Shown: one piece after another, positions 22,691 through 34,742 of the stretch
Numbering within the stretch: position 1 is the first letter of the stretch
How the letters are laid out: each line of letters begins with the position of its first letter
NCBI GenBank assembly: GCA_037013495.1
Contig: CM072806.1
Span: 17,281,001-17,345,000 of the forward strand
DNA from: Hippophae tibetana
Lineage: Eukaryota > Streptophyta > Magnoliopsida > Rosales > Elaeagnaceae
Direction: 5' to 3'
DNA length: 64,000 nt
Translations under genes and position numbers: made by a program
The notes under the pieces: model-generated
What the model was told of the DNA's origin: nothing
The model's input: the letters and a program-made list of their open reading frames with translations, nothing else
Databases searched by the model: none

Positions 22691-23291
22691 GGCTTAATTG
22701 TCTGGGTGCTTGATCTTAGAGCTTTATCTGCACATACACACACCTTGTATGTTTGTGCCATTTATCACCTATGGTGTGAGGTTGTGTATCTCTATAAATT
22801 ATTCCACTTCATCAATTAAATTGGTTGTTCTCTGTCATCTAAAACATTTCATGGGTTGGTTCCTGAAATTAGGTGGCTTCTTTTGTAAGGAATTGGTAGG
22901 TTGGTTAAAACTAGCATATGGGTTTTACGTGGGTTAAGAGGTAGAAATCGCTTTGGTTTAGAGAATTGTTTTTCAATCTTAAGAGTTATGTTGTTAGCTT
23001 GGTTAATAGTTCGAATTGTTTGATTAGGTTATAACCTTTCCCAAATAGAGAAAATTAAACCTTGTACATATGTAGACACTTTTTGGGGTTATTTTTCCCA
23101 AATATTAGCTCTAATCCCAACCTCATGAACTCTTTTATGTACACTTACTGTTTGTTTCCTCTGATGGCATTGATGATATTTTTGATGAGAAATTTGCTCA
23201 TGGTCCATAGGAAGTATTGGATCATTAGTTGCTTCATGCATGCCCACGTTATCACTAAAGGTTTGTTAACCATTCTTCTCTCATTTTGCAG
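22691..23291. other. Sequence without recognisable gene
   Basis: Open frames at 22698-22937 and 23062-23295 show hydrophobic, cysteine-containing translations but no domain I recognise. They lie between retroelement fragments and may be remnants. Confidence 0.3.
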
Positions 23292-23805
23292 GTGATCGCA
23301 TCATGTAAAGGCTTCCCCACGAGTTTATATGCCACTAGTTTCACCTCCTTATCCTCAAGCATCTCAGTGTAGTCAAATAACTTGTCTAGTATACTCACCC
23401 ATTCCACGAATTCCTCCCTACACGCATGACCTATAAAGGTCTGAAGATCAATGTTTAGCTCGTAATCTTCACACTCCTTAGAGTGAAAGAAGATGGGTTA
23501 TCCAATGAAAGGTTCAATGACTGGCCATTATGATGTTTTAAATCCCCCATGCAAAGTGACAGGTGGTGGTTGGAGTCGTGGAAGAAGGGTCTTTGGGTGG
23601 TCACAATAAGCTGCGAAAAGTAAGTTTTCATCTCTGTTTTACACTACATTGAAGCTCACCCAATTGTTGGGTAATTTGTTGCATAGCATGGTTTAGGTCT
23701 CGCGACAATTCTTCGATCCTCTTTTGAGCTTGACTCAAGGGCACTTATCAGGCTACTCCTTGGCATTTAAGGGCTTTGTTAACTTCCATCAGCAAGAGTT
23801 GCCAT
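23292..23805 (-). pseudogene. Gypsy gag fragment (chromovirus type)
   Basis: Minus strand. A start ATG at 23805 (MATLADGS) follows the primer site; then comes RIEELSRDLNHAMQQITQQLGEL (about 23625-23730), and further on EEFVEWVSILDKLFDYTEMLEDKEVKLVAYKLVGKPL (about 23300-23425), the standard gag core of chromovirus-type elements (EFLDW...FEY...KVKLVA.KL). Stops and frameshifts occur. The fragment ends at about 23292; pol is missing. Confidence 0.7.
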
Positions 23806-23827
23806 TGAAGCTTAAGGAAAATCTCAT

Positions 23828-23841
23828 GCTTTAATACCAAT
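23828..23841 (-). other. Primer-binding site (initiator-Met type)
   Basis: TTGGTATTAAAGCA on the minus strand, a few bases after the LTR end; a slightly decayed TGGTATCAGAGC. Confidence 0.6.
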
Positions 23842-23844
23842 TTA

Positions 23845-24197
23845 TGAACACAAAATTATATCTCTGAGCTAAAATACTTCGAGGGTAGACAACAATTCTA
23901 TGATTGTCCTTCTTAGTATTGATTCAAAAGGAAAAACAAATAATCATCTCCCGTATAATTGTAGTACAATGCTCTCAGCAAACAAAATGTAAAAGAAAAC
24001 TGACACTCGCAAACACTACTATATCAGTATAGCAGCTCTCACACACAAAAGGTGTCAGCAAATGCCAAAACAGCTACTAACTTAGGTGCATTTAGGGAAA
24101 TAACAAAGTAACAACAAAAACGACATAAAAGACTCATAAACGACAATACGGGAAAACATAGAACAATTAGGACTTCTCTAAAGATGCTCCTGCATCA
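23845..24197 (-). repeat. 5' LTR of the antisense gypsy element
   Basis: A 353-bp LTR on the minus strand beginning TGATGCAGGAGC and ending TTGTGTTCA. It is followed on the same strand by the primer site and gag. Its right border falls in the presumed 3' flank of the SFH gene, about 260 bp past the stop codon. Confidence 0.65.
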
Positions 24198-24457
24198 GAA
24201 TATTACATAAAATAAAATAAATAACATGCCCATAAATGGAAACAATAAAATCACAATCAGAGATTCTGTGAGCATCTACAGTTCACAAACATGGAAATGA
24301 AACAAAACAAAAAGGGTATCCAGCAAACCCTTTCTCCAAGATAGGATCACCAGCACCAACGATTCTGCTGCTGTCATCAAATAAGGAAAATGTAAGCATC
24401 AGTCTGCGGTGGATGAGAAAGAGATACTTTCTTCCCAGTATCTTAAGAAGATAAAGT
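24198..24457 (-). other. Presumed 3' UTR/flank of the SFH gene
   Basis: About 260 bp between the SFH stop codon and the gypsy LTR. No open frame. Confidence 0.4.
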
Positions 24458-27400
24458 TTAAATTACCCTTAACCTAGCGTGCACTTGACTGTCAATATAT
24501 GCATAAAGGTCTTCTTGCCCCATTAGAGATTCATGCAAGGCCTAATCAGGAAGAGGAAAATCATCATCCAAGAACACATGAAAGCACAGAAAAATACACA
24601 AGGTAAGGGGAACAAGAAATACTAAAAATCACGCCATCGTGATTTTTAGTATTAAAAAGGGAGCAGAGCCGTACATATCCCCAGGACTAAGCCATTGTTG
24701 TCATTTAGGTTCCTAAAATTTGAAATGGTCTCATTTACCATTTTTTATTTAAGGGACCAAACAACACCAATGATTTAATTTAATATAGGGGATCTCAGAC
24801 ACTATTTTCTATTAAAAAAACATAATGGCATTATTTAATCTTGTAAATATCACCATCCACCATCATTATCACAATGTGACAAAGAACTAGAAGGGAAAGA
24901 AAAAGAAGGAAATTAAGAACATGGCAAAATAGTCTAAAACATGATAGTTGTGCCAGATGGGCTGCTCTAAAAACTTTTTTGTCACTAAGCCAGAATACTT
25001 GCCAATATAGGCCTATTCAAGGAAAGTATATCACAAAGTGTAATGAGACTTCTATTAATGTCATTAACAACAGCAGGTTTGCTAATAGAAGGGGTATGAC
25101 TCAAACAGCAGGTTTGCGAGTAATTATCAGTATTTCAGCTTCAGAACCAGAACGAAATGCAGGGTCATATTTTGAAGACCTTGGATGCTACCAACAAGGT
25201 GATGGCATGGCATATCTCAAGGAAAATATGCATATAGAGATCATATTCGGGATTCTAGAGATTTCCAGCACGCTGCTAAATTTTCAAGGAAAAAAATTAT
25301 GATATGAAACTAAATTGCCACTATGTCTTGATAGTTTAAGAGTTTTATCACAAAAAAGGTCTAGAGAATATTAAAACAAAGATAGATTCACCTTTTTAGT
25401 AGCAATTAGCTCTGCTTCTAATGCATCTACACGATAAAGAGCAGCATTCAACAATTCCTCTTTCTCACAAGGCATCTCAAATGACTTTGTCTGTAGCGCA
25501 TCTACCTTTTCTTCAAGTTCGCTAAGCTTTTCCAAAGCAGAAGACAAAAGGTCTATCTTTGTGAACCCTGGAACTGGTGAAGGGTGACAGAACTCCTCCT
25601 TTGGAGAAGATTCAATCAATGTATCAGGAGGGCCAAATGGAGAATCATACACACAGTTGGGAATTTTCTTGGTCACCCTGAATGATACTGATTGAATAAC
25701 AGTAAAGAGTGTGACAAGGATAGTCATAAGCATAGCCAAGAAACAAGCATAGATTCCTTCAGGCGGCTTTTCTGCAGTTGACAGGGCTGTTCCTGCATGG
25801 ATTCCAAAAATTTAGATGGTTAATTAAAAGTCAGCAGGAGGCTATATTCAATGTTGGTTAGTTGTATAAACATTTGTTTTGCTACACATCTAGCTAATAG
25901 CATTTATTTAGTAAAGAGAATACCAGAAAACATCAATAAATGACAAATTATAGCATTTGATAAAACCGTAATAGAACATTATAAATTTACAAGTAATCTA
26001 ATTTTCTAACCAGCAGAGAGAGACAGACTTTGATGCAAAACCTGCTTCTCACAACCACAATCAACCACCTTGTCAACCATGGGGACATATTCATCATATT
26101 CGGAGTAGCTAACAGCACTGTTGGCTTTCCCACGTACCCTAGCCTAAAATAAACATCAAACCATTTTGTACAAGTCAGTATTTTGACAAAACTACTCAAG
26201 TATTTTTGCTACGTGCTATCAACATTTTCAAGTGAGTCATTCCCGATTCCCTATAGCATAGTGCTTGCAATCAGGTCTTCGATGCAATCAATGTCTAAAG
26301 CATCAAAACAAAAAACCACATACACGCACAACAGAGACCAACCAAGTAATTGCAAATCCACAAATTAACTGGACCAGTCACTTTGATGCTATGCTAAGTA
26401 TCAAATGAGATGAATAATCAAATATCAATTACCACTTACTTCTTCACTAACAGGAGTCAACTTAGGATGTAAATAGTTCCTAATAGCTTTAGGAGATGCC
26501 ATTTCTTCAACTTCAGATCCCGACTCTGCAGTAGATGTATCACTACTTCTTAACTGAATCGATGATCAGATTGATAGTATTAGAGGTAGTGTGCTTAATC
26601 CAAAATAATACATGCATAAAAAATTTATGATACAGATAGTATGACAGTCTTGCAGATCATACCGTTGGAAAACGAGGCTTCTGATAAGAAATAACTTTCC
26701 CATCACCATTGGTGACTGTCACTATTTGTCTGAAACATTGTGCTTCACCACTAAGTACCATCTGCACGAAATCAATCATTCATCAAACTATACTTTTCAA
26801 AACATAAATGACTATGCTAACACAACATATGAGAAAAGATTGTAAAGGTAAGGTATAAACCTTTATTATGTTTGGGTCCTTCCATGGCCCCTTGTCAGAC
26901 CTGATACAACCCCCCTCATCAGCACAGGTGCAAGAACCACCCAAGAATTCTGGCAACTCACTGGAGAAAAGGTAACGATTTTAATGTCTGCAATTGTTAG
27001 AGGAACTAAATGAGATAATCACTTTATCATCAAAAAAGGCTAATTACCTGGCATCTACAATTTCAAGAATTTTGCTCTGGTATTTGTTACCAAGAACCTG
27101 AAAGAAAATTCGTATATCAATTGACCACGTTGAAAACTTAAATCAATTAATCAAATACATATAGTATTTACAAATATATATATATAACAACTCTTCTATA
27201 GCATACATGAATCTTAGTGGCTGTTTTTGGATCAATGAATTGTTTAACTGTATTCCAGAGTAGCTTAAAACCAGGACCAGCATTAATAATAAACATTCTG
27301 TGAAGTGTCTGTAGAAAAAGAGATGAATTATGAGCAGATTCATATCAAAGTCTAAATCTGATACCAAATATGGAAAATGGCAGAAAATTTAAACCTATGA

Positions 27401-30225
27401 AAGGACAGTAAATATCAAAGCTCCACACCTCAGGGTAGTTATCGCTATCAATCTTTTGCAGCCGCGTGATGAGATCTCGAGCAGACTTTGTGAAGTTTTT
27501 AAAACCCTAAAATTAGATAGTAGGAAGAGCAAACTGAGAATATAAATCATTCCACAGGAGCTTAAAAGTTCAAACCAAATCAGCAGAAAACGCACCACGC
27601 CTTGAACATCTAAAATACTTGTGCTTGAATCTATGTGCCTCTTTGCAGCTATAGAGCATGCAGGAAACTTAACGGCAAAACTCCTTTCGAACTCCTTTAC
27701 ATGGTACCTTACATATCGTTCCAAAGTAGTCACTTGCATCAGTTTGTTGGGATCAACTTTTCCCAGTCTTTCTATATAAACAGGTCTTCCTTCCTTGTCC
27801 ACACCATGATAACCATGAGGGTAGTACTGTAGAACTTCATCCAACTCATCATACTCAAAATCCTAGACAATAACCACAAGTGTCATTCACATGGAGCATA
27901 AACAAAGATTTACATAACAAAGTTGAACGAAAAATTAAGTAGGAAAAGGGTTAATTAGTAATTCTACTATTTTTATTATTATTTTAGTGTAGACATTTGT
28001 AAATAGGTTTCTTATTGTAATGTTGAAAAGATATTGATGAATTGATGATGTTACAGGTTACAACTTGAGAGCTTTGTTATCTCTTTTATCCCAACCTCTT
28101 GTCTTGTCCATCACCTCTGTCACTGAACTAAATCAATTTCTTGCTACCAATCCAAAATCCCCAGCATCAAAAACTTCAGGAACTCTATCATGAATTACTA
28201 ACAAAGAATCCACAAGAATTGTCGGAAATAAAATAATCCAATTAACCTACCTCAATAATGGTATCAACACAAAAGTCCTTCCTCCATTGAATCATGTTAG
28301 CCCACATGGCCTTCGCTTTCTCGATATCAAACCTCCTTGCTTTCAAGAACCTAAAATAAAAATATAATATTAAAAGACCAAAATCGTGGAAAATGGTAAA
28401 ATCCACCCATTTATCATATTTCATGATGAAAGAATCACCTCAACAATATATGATAATCATCAAGTCTCGGACGTAGCAACTCTTCCAAGATAAGAGCCTG
28501 TCTAAATCCATCTACAGCTTGTAACTCTTCAACATTTCGAACATCCTCTATCGAAACAGAGTTACTTCGGCCTTTTCTCCTCTTTTTCTTGAGAGAGTGC
28601 CTGAATTTAATTGCTTTCTTTTTGAAACTTCCTATTCTTGTCCCTTTATCATCCTCTGAGTTTTCAAAATCTGACTTCCTTTCTTTTCTTTCATAGCGGT
28701 TTGAGAATCCTTCAAAGCCTGGCAATAAAACATCATCAAAATTACAATCAGGTACATTCATCAATATTGAATACAAATACTCCTTTTTCAGACATTAAAT
28801 AAAACCTTCACTTTGCCTTTTTTTCAGCAAAACATGGGGATTGGGCTTTTTAGATGGTCTGCTGCAGTCGGTCCGTTTAATTAGGCAGTTGGGAGTAGAG
28901 TGGGGGTTCACGTGGGTTTGTGGAGGGCCATTTCTACTGCAACTGATCTTAGGGGTGGATAACGGTAATATAAATTCTAAAAAATGCCTATAACTATTAA
29001 ATTTGTTAATCAATTGAGTGGGGTAGTAGACTTATGGATGTGGATTTTTCTTTTGCATTTTAATTTTGTTACATAGTGCTAATGGAATGTCTTTGTGAGA
29101 GAATGTGATGATCAATCCTCGTGGATGTGAATGATATCCTAATGTGAGGCGTTTGGAATCCCATATTTAAATCCTCGTGTATGTTGTTATAGAAAGCAAG
29201 ACAAGTGTCAAGTTGTCAAGCAAGACAAGTGTCAAGTTGTCAAGATTCTCAAGGGACGACTCATGGTTTCTAGTAATGAGGATGTTGGTGTGGCTGTAGT
29301 TTTTTAGAATGGCCTAGGTGTGGAGATTAATGAAATCATGCATAATCGGTGTTTGTGTGGCACAAAAGACATGATTAAGGCAATATGTGGTGCTTTATGG
29401 ATTTCGATTGGTACAGTTGCATGCTATAACAACAAGCAATTCAATTAGATTTGGACATGGTCGCTCAAGGACTTTCCTTACAGATAGTATCGCTCCCATG
29501 AGAGATTACGATAATAATTGAGCACTTTAGGCAATTGTTAGTCAAATTGATTTTGTTGCAAATATATCATACTAAAATCAACATGCATATAGGACATGAA
29601 AAATATGAGTTGCTTAATCACTTGTTTAAGATTTTTTATAGTATGATGTATCATAACTGCTGTATTGTTTAATACTAATGGAAATACTTCCTTTTCGATC
29701 AAAAAATAAACTCATTTTTCATTCCATTTATTTTCACATGGCTTGCCACAACACATGGATTGAACTTTTAGCTTACTTGTTTTCTAAGCAAACTGACTAG
29801 AAAATTTTCAAGAGCAAAAACCGTTTTAAGTTGAAGTGTAGTTTCCGAAAAACAAATTTACAATTTCTAGAAAGTGCACAAGTTCTAAAACAGCATCCAA
29901 AGTCTCTAAAAGTTCCCCAAATATTTTCGGCGCATTAACGTTTTATAGAGGTAATAGTGATTATAAATGAAGCGACCAAATGAGATATTTGGTGAACTGT
30001 TTTCAAGAAGAAATCAAATTATGATGCTCAAAATGCTTCCAATTTCACGGTGATTTAGCTCATTAAAAAACGCAGAAATTCCAAACCTAAGTTGGAAATT
30101 TATCAAGCCAAACATCACAGAAAAAATATTCGAGTGGCTCAATTCAACATTATGGGGTGGGGGACTAGCATAAAAACATAAGAAAACTCACAAGGTCTAG
30201 CGAATCGATCAAGCGGTCCTGACAT
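24458..30225 (-). CDS. SFH: Sec14-like phosphatidylinositol/phosphatidylcholine transfer protein (SFH family), 13 exons
   Basis: Sec14-domain proteins exchange phosphatidylinositol and phosphatidylcholine between membranes and support phosphoinositide signalling. My exon model, all with GT-AG introns and matching phases: 30192-30225, 28439-28718, 28251-28350, 27596-27862, 27429-27506, 27207-27308, 27048-27097, 26861-26960, 26663-26761, 26440-26553, 26011-26143, 25392-25792, 24458-24541. Total 1842 nt, 613 residues. The start [12 protein letters not shown] is the family N-terminus; its last codon is split by the 1.47-kb intron 1. Residues 44-62 are highly basic. The CRAL-TRIO N-terminal part covers about 74-135 ([29 protein letters not shown]), the lipid-binding part about 139-320 ([48 protein letters not shown]). 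A membrane-type helix lies at about 466-489 and a coiled coil at about 525-605. No lesions seen, so it is probably functional. Confidence 0.92.
24618..24653. other. Perfect 16-bp hairpin in SFH intron 12
   Basis: AATACTAAAAATCACG, loop CCAT, then the exact reverse complement. It lies in the intron between exons 12 and 13. Confidence 0.85.
29095..29560. other. Possible retroelement-derived segment in SFH intron 1
   Basis: The plus strand carries a partly open frame reading [21 protein letters not shown] (about 29430-29500) after GVAVVF and [10 protein letters not shown], vaguely like LINE-type RNase H. Weak. A perfect 24-bp tandem duplication (GCAAGACAAGTGTC...) lies at 29196-29243. Confidence 0.25.
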
Positions 30226-30443
30226 GGCTATGCTAACAAATCAATATACTAGTCGAAGCAGATCATTAGAGTTTCTTCAAGAAGTTGCTTATCCTCGGAA
30301 TTTTCTACCCTTTACGACGGTCTGAGGTTCTCTACGATCATCTAATTCAACGTCTCAAGGTGGAGAATTGAAAGAGCGTGATTAACTATAAAGTGAGACT
30401 CATGGGCAAAAACAAAAATTGTAGTGGCCCTCACCGTGGGGTT

Positions 30444-30453
30444 GTATATATTT
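30444..30453 (-). promoter_or_regulatory. TATA-like box upstream of SFH
   Basis: Minus-strand AATATATACA lies about 220 bp upstream of the SFH ATG, beyond a less AT-rich stretch (30226-30440) that would be the 5' UTR. Position and composition only. Confidence 0.3.
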
Positions 30454-30459
30454 ATTATT

Positions 30460-33400
30460 TTAATTTTAAAATTATGTATTTTCATTTTCATTTTAAAATA
30501 AATTAAATATTAATTTAAATAAATTTTTATAATTAAATTATTTTAATAAATAAAAAAATTAATTATTATTTTAATATAAATTATTTTATTAAAATATTTA
30601 TCATCAATATTATCCGATATATTATATAAATTATCAAAAATAATTATAATATAATTTTATTTTATATAATTATATTTAATATGATATAATAAACATATCA
30701 TTAACTATTATTATAAGAAATTTTTATTCCTAATTTAATAAATGGATAAAGAATATTAGAAACGTGCTTAATAAAAATATATTTTAATTCGTTAATTATT
30801 CAATAAAATATATTTAATTCAAATTTTTAAGGATAAAATTGATATTTTATAAAAGTAATTATTTTTTATCAAAAATAAATATTTAAAATTATTCTTTATA
30901 CATAATTATATCACCTGTTTTCTTAAAATGAATGGTCTTTGTGATTTTTTTTATATTTATTTTTTTATTAATTATTATATTAAACTATAAATTATTAATT
31001 TTTTAAAAATTATTATTAAATATTTATTTTCGTTTTTTTAATTAAAAAATATGAATTTTAATAAAATATAAAAAATATAATTAATATTTTATAATATTAA
31101 TTATAGACTAGTTGATAGCATTTTTTTACAATTTAACTATATTTTTTATTTTTTAATATTTATTAAAAATTATTATTAATTTTATAAAAATTAAAATTAA
31201 AAGTAATATTAATTATACTTAATTAGTTAAAATATAGATATGTAATTAATATTTTTATGTAAAATAAGAGAAACATATGTAATGAGTTAAATTTTACTGA
31301 GTTTAACTCATTTAAATTTAAAAAATTTATGAACTAAACAAAGTTATAACTCATTTAAGATAAACTAAGTTGAATTGAGCTACAACTCAATTAAGATAAA
31401 TTAATATGAATAATAGCTCATTTAAGATAATCAGAACAAACCTAACTCATTTAATACCTCTAATAATACATGGGACCTAAAAATCAATAGACTATTTTTT
31501 TATTTTATAATAATTTCTTCATTTCTTTTATGCATTTTTAGAACTTTCACTTTTTTTTTAGAAACAATTAGATATTTGTTCTTTTTTATAGAAAATGAAA
31601 ATTGGAGATGAGTTGTATTTCATTGGACAATTTTATTAAATAAATTAGTGTGAGAAAAAGGCTTAATCAGGTGAAGTTGTTATTGATACCGATTTTCGTT
31701 AATATTTGATAAAATTATCCTCCATAAATTTAAGAGATGAAGATGTTAGGACTATAGTGGAAGTGATATTTGATTCTTTGATATTTAAGCCTGTAACACG
31801 ATCTAAGTTTCGCTCTATGATTAAGATGAAATATTATGTTTGGTTATAATTTTTTATAATAAAATCCAATTTATTTGTGAATATATACAATTGTGAATGT
31901 ACATACCAAGAAAATTTAACTTATTCATATTCATTACTCATATAGATAGACATGTTATAATATCTTGATTCTTCTTAATAATTATCTCTTTAAAACAATT
32001 AGGAGATAACTATGGATTATTTATCTTTTTATTGAGATAATCTCTCAATTATATTTATATAATGAGTAACACTAATTAAACTTAACTAATAAGACTTTTA
32101 TTAATTGGAATTTTTATATCTAATTGGGGATGAAAATAGTATATTTATGATTCTAGTAAATTATTTTTCTTTGTTTTTAATTTGACTTTAGTATATTTGT
32201 GTTGTTAATTGTAGAAAAAAATGGAAAAGTTACGCTAACAAAGTCCTCTATTATTTGAGTAGGAGATATAGAATAAAAGATCTAATATAATGAATATTTA
32301 TATATGATAGGGGATAAAAATAATATATTTAATAAATAAAAAGAATAAAAATAACATGTTTAATAATTAAAATATATATGTTAAATATATATATATATAT
32401 ATATTAAAAAAAGTATAATAATTTAAAATTTAATTGATTTAGGGTATAATATTTAAAATTTAAAATTTAAGATTAACTTAGGATTTAAGGTTTAAGTTTT
32501 ATGATCAATAAAAATATATTATCATAAATCAATGTTTTTTGAGATATATAATATTAGTCCTAAATTCGGAAGATATGTACAAAGGTCAATGCGTTCTACT
32601 CTTTCCAGTAAGTCAGTAGGGTATTGAAGCGCATACTAGGCCAAGTGAAGGGCATTATTTGGGTTTTGACAAAATAGTTTCTTCCATGTAACCTTTCAAT
32701 ATTTTTATTTATATTTTTTAAATTTTTTGTCTTATGAAGTTTGTTTTGTGATAATTTTTTTTATGTTTTATAGATAATTTATTTTATGTCTAAATATTAT
32801 TAGTGATATAATATTATTTCCTCTCTCAAATTTTATTGTGACAAAGTTTTTATTTCATCTCTCAATTAATAACACATCTATAATGATAAAATTGTGAACA
32901 AAAAAAACATTTATAACTCAAATTTTATTGTGACAAACAGGAAGATTTTAGTGAAAAAATTTTATAATTGGATCTAATTTAGATTTAAGAGTATATAATT
33001 CATTCGAATATGAATCAAATTCAATTAACAGATTTCATAATTTATTGTAATTTGATACGATTAAATTATTAATAAAATTATAAATTAATGCATATTTAAA
33101 TAATATACATATGATAATTATATTAAATTATTATTTTAATTTAAAAATAAATATAAATGTTAAATTTTTATAATAATTTAATAATTTTTCAAACATATTT
33201 TGGATTTTTTTTTATTTTTTTACTTGTAATTATAAATAATAAATTTTATTAAAGATATATTAATTTAAAAATTAAATAATATAAATAACGTGTTTTATAT
33301 ATAATAATAGTTTATAAATAAATTTTAATATAATTCAATCTTACTCTATAAAAAAAAATTTATATATTCACTTGAGATAGATGCATTCTAATTATAAAAA

Positions 33401-34329
33401 AATAAATATTTTCGACTGTTCGACCACGTCACCAAATCCAATTCTAATTATAAAAAAAGATATTTTCGACTGCTCACTTTATACCTTCTTTCCAATCAAG
33501 GAGTCTTAGAAAAAGTTTGCTAATCTATTATTATTAATTAGAACAAAAGATATGAAAATTATTGTTTCTTAAACAACACATTTGAAAATTATGCCACCGA
33601 AATGCTTCCTTACCCTACTTCATTATTGTGAGGAATATCAAACTTTAAAGTTTGAACACAGTTTTCATTTTTTTTTTCCTTTTTATTCTTTCAATACCAT
33701 ACATCAAATATTATTTAACGAGTAACCATATAAATTATCATTATTATAAAAAAAATTATTAATAATAATTTTATACTAAGATGACATTAATATTAATGAT
33801 AAAATTAATATTTTATATATTTTTATTATTACATTAACAAAATTATTCCCTAATATCATTAATCTAACTAACTATTTAATTAGAAATATAGTTAGAAGTG
33901 GTTAGCTTTTGCGCGTGGTCTCATGGATAAGATTTCATCTCCCTGTTTTCGTTGGGTATGGAGGCAAAGGGTATTGCTTAATATTATTTTGGATGTATTT
34001 TATTCTTCCTCTTAGTATTTAACAAGTGAGTGCGTTCAGATTAAATTGTATAGATTAAAAATAGCAGTATTGTTTGACTGTTAAAAAAATCCCCAAATCC
34101 CATGTTGTGTAATTTTCATTTCATGGATAGTATTTTTTTTTTAAATGATCTTTTATAGTTGTTATTATTTACATTTGAGGACAACCACCGTGACCGTAGC
34201 TGAGTTTTTAAATAACACGCTCTCTTTAATCATTTTGCATAACGAATTTCAAGTATTCCTATAACACAATATTACTTTCTTAAAAAAAAAATTTGAGACA
34301 TCAAATATCAATCTTGCCTGCCGTATTTC
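30460..34329. other. AT-rich intergenic region
   Basis: Nearly 4 kb with extreme AT content and no gene. Minor structure: the repeated phrase AACTCATTTAAGATAA (about 31340-31430), a TA run near 32387-32402, and a near-duplicate of about 35 bp (ATTCTAATTATAAAAAAA...ATTTTCGACTG) at about 33386-33420 and 33440-33472. Confidence 0.5.
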
Positions 34330-34742
34330 TATTTGATTGAAAAGGAAAATATTTGGATATATTAATCGACCTATAACCTAATACACCTTACAGTCCAAGC
34401 CTAGAAGATAGTCCGAGTTAATAAACAAATCATCTTAAAGGAACTTCCTCAGATCACGCCCAGGTCACAACACACTTATAAAAGAGACTTATTCAAGCCA
34501 ATTTTTGTATCTATGAGATCAACCACCAGTCCGAGCTATAGGGTGATCGACCCTAGTTTATAAATGTACTTATTTTTACCTTTTTATCCTTCCTGACACA
34601 CTTATGTGTCTATCCCATATAATCGACACATGTACATATAAAACTTTATATATACATGGACTCCCTAAGAGATCTACACAGTCAATCAATTGCTCTGACT
34701 TATCTCTAAGTTATCTCTCTACAAATCGGACCAATCCTAACA
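34330..34742 (+). repeat. LTR 3' part of a Tat-type gypsy element
   Basis: Ends ACCAATCCTAACA followed by TTTTGACGCTCATCGTAAGGC, which corresponds to the typical Tat junction (TTTTGGCGCCCACCGTGGGGC). A TATA-like TTATATATACATGG lies near 34648. The 5' border is not resolved. Confidence 0.5.

Noticed and set aside
24979..25302. Plus-strand 107-codon open frame
   Set aside because: Lies inside SFH intron 12 on the opposite strand, with no recognisable domain or splice context.
27635..27832. Plus-strand open frame
   Set aside because: Antisense shadow of SFH exon 4.
28719..28761. Alternative SFH start at ATG 28761 ([10 protein letters not shown])
   Set aside because: The sequence ends in a good acceptor (TTTTATTGCCAG) and the family N-terminus is found in the upstream exon 30192-30225 with matching phase.
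29196..29243. 24-bp tandem repeat as a possible regulatory element or CRISPR-like repeat
   Set aside because: Only two units, directly adjacent without spacers, inside an intron.
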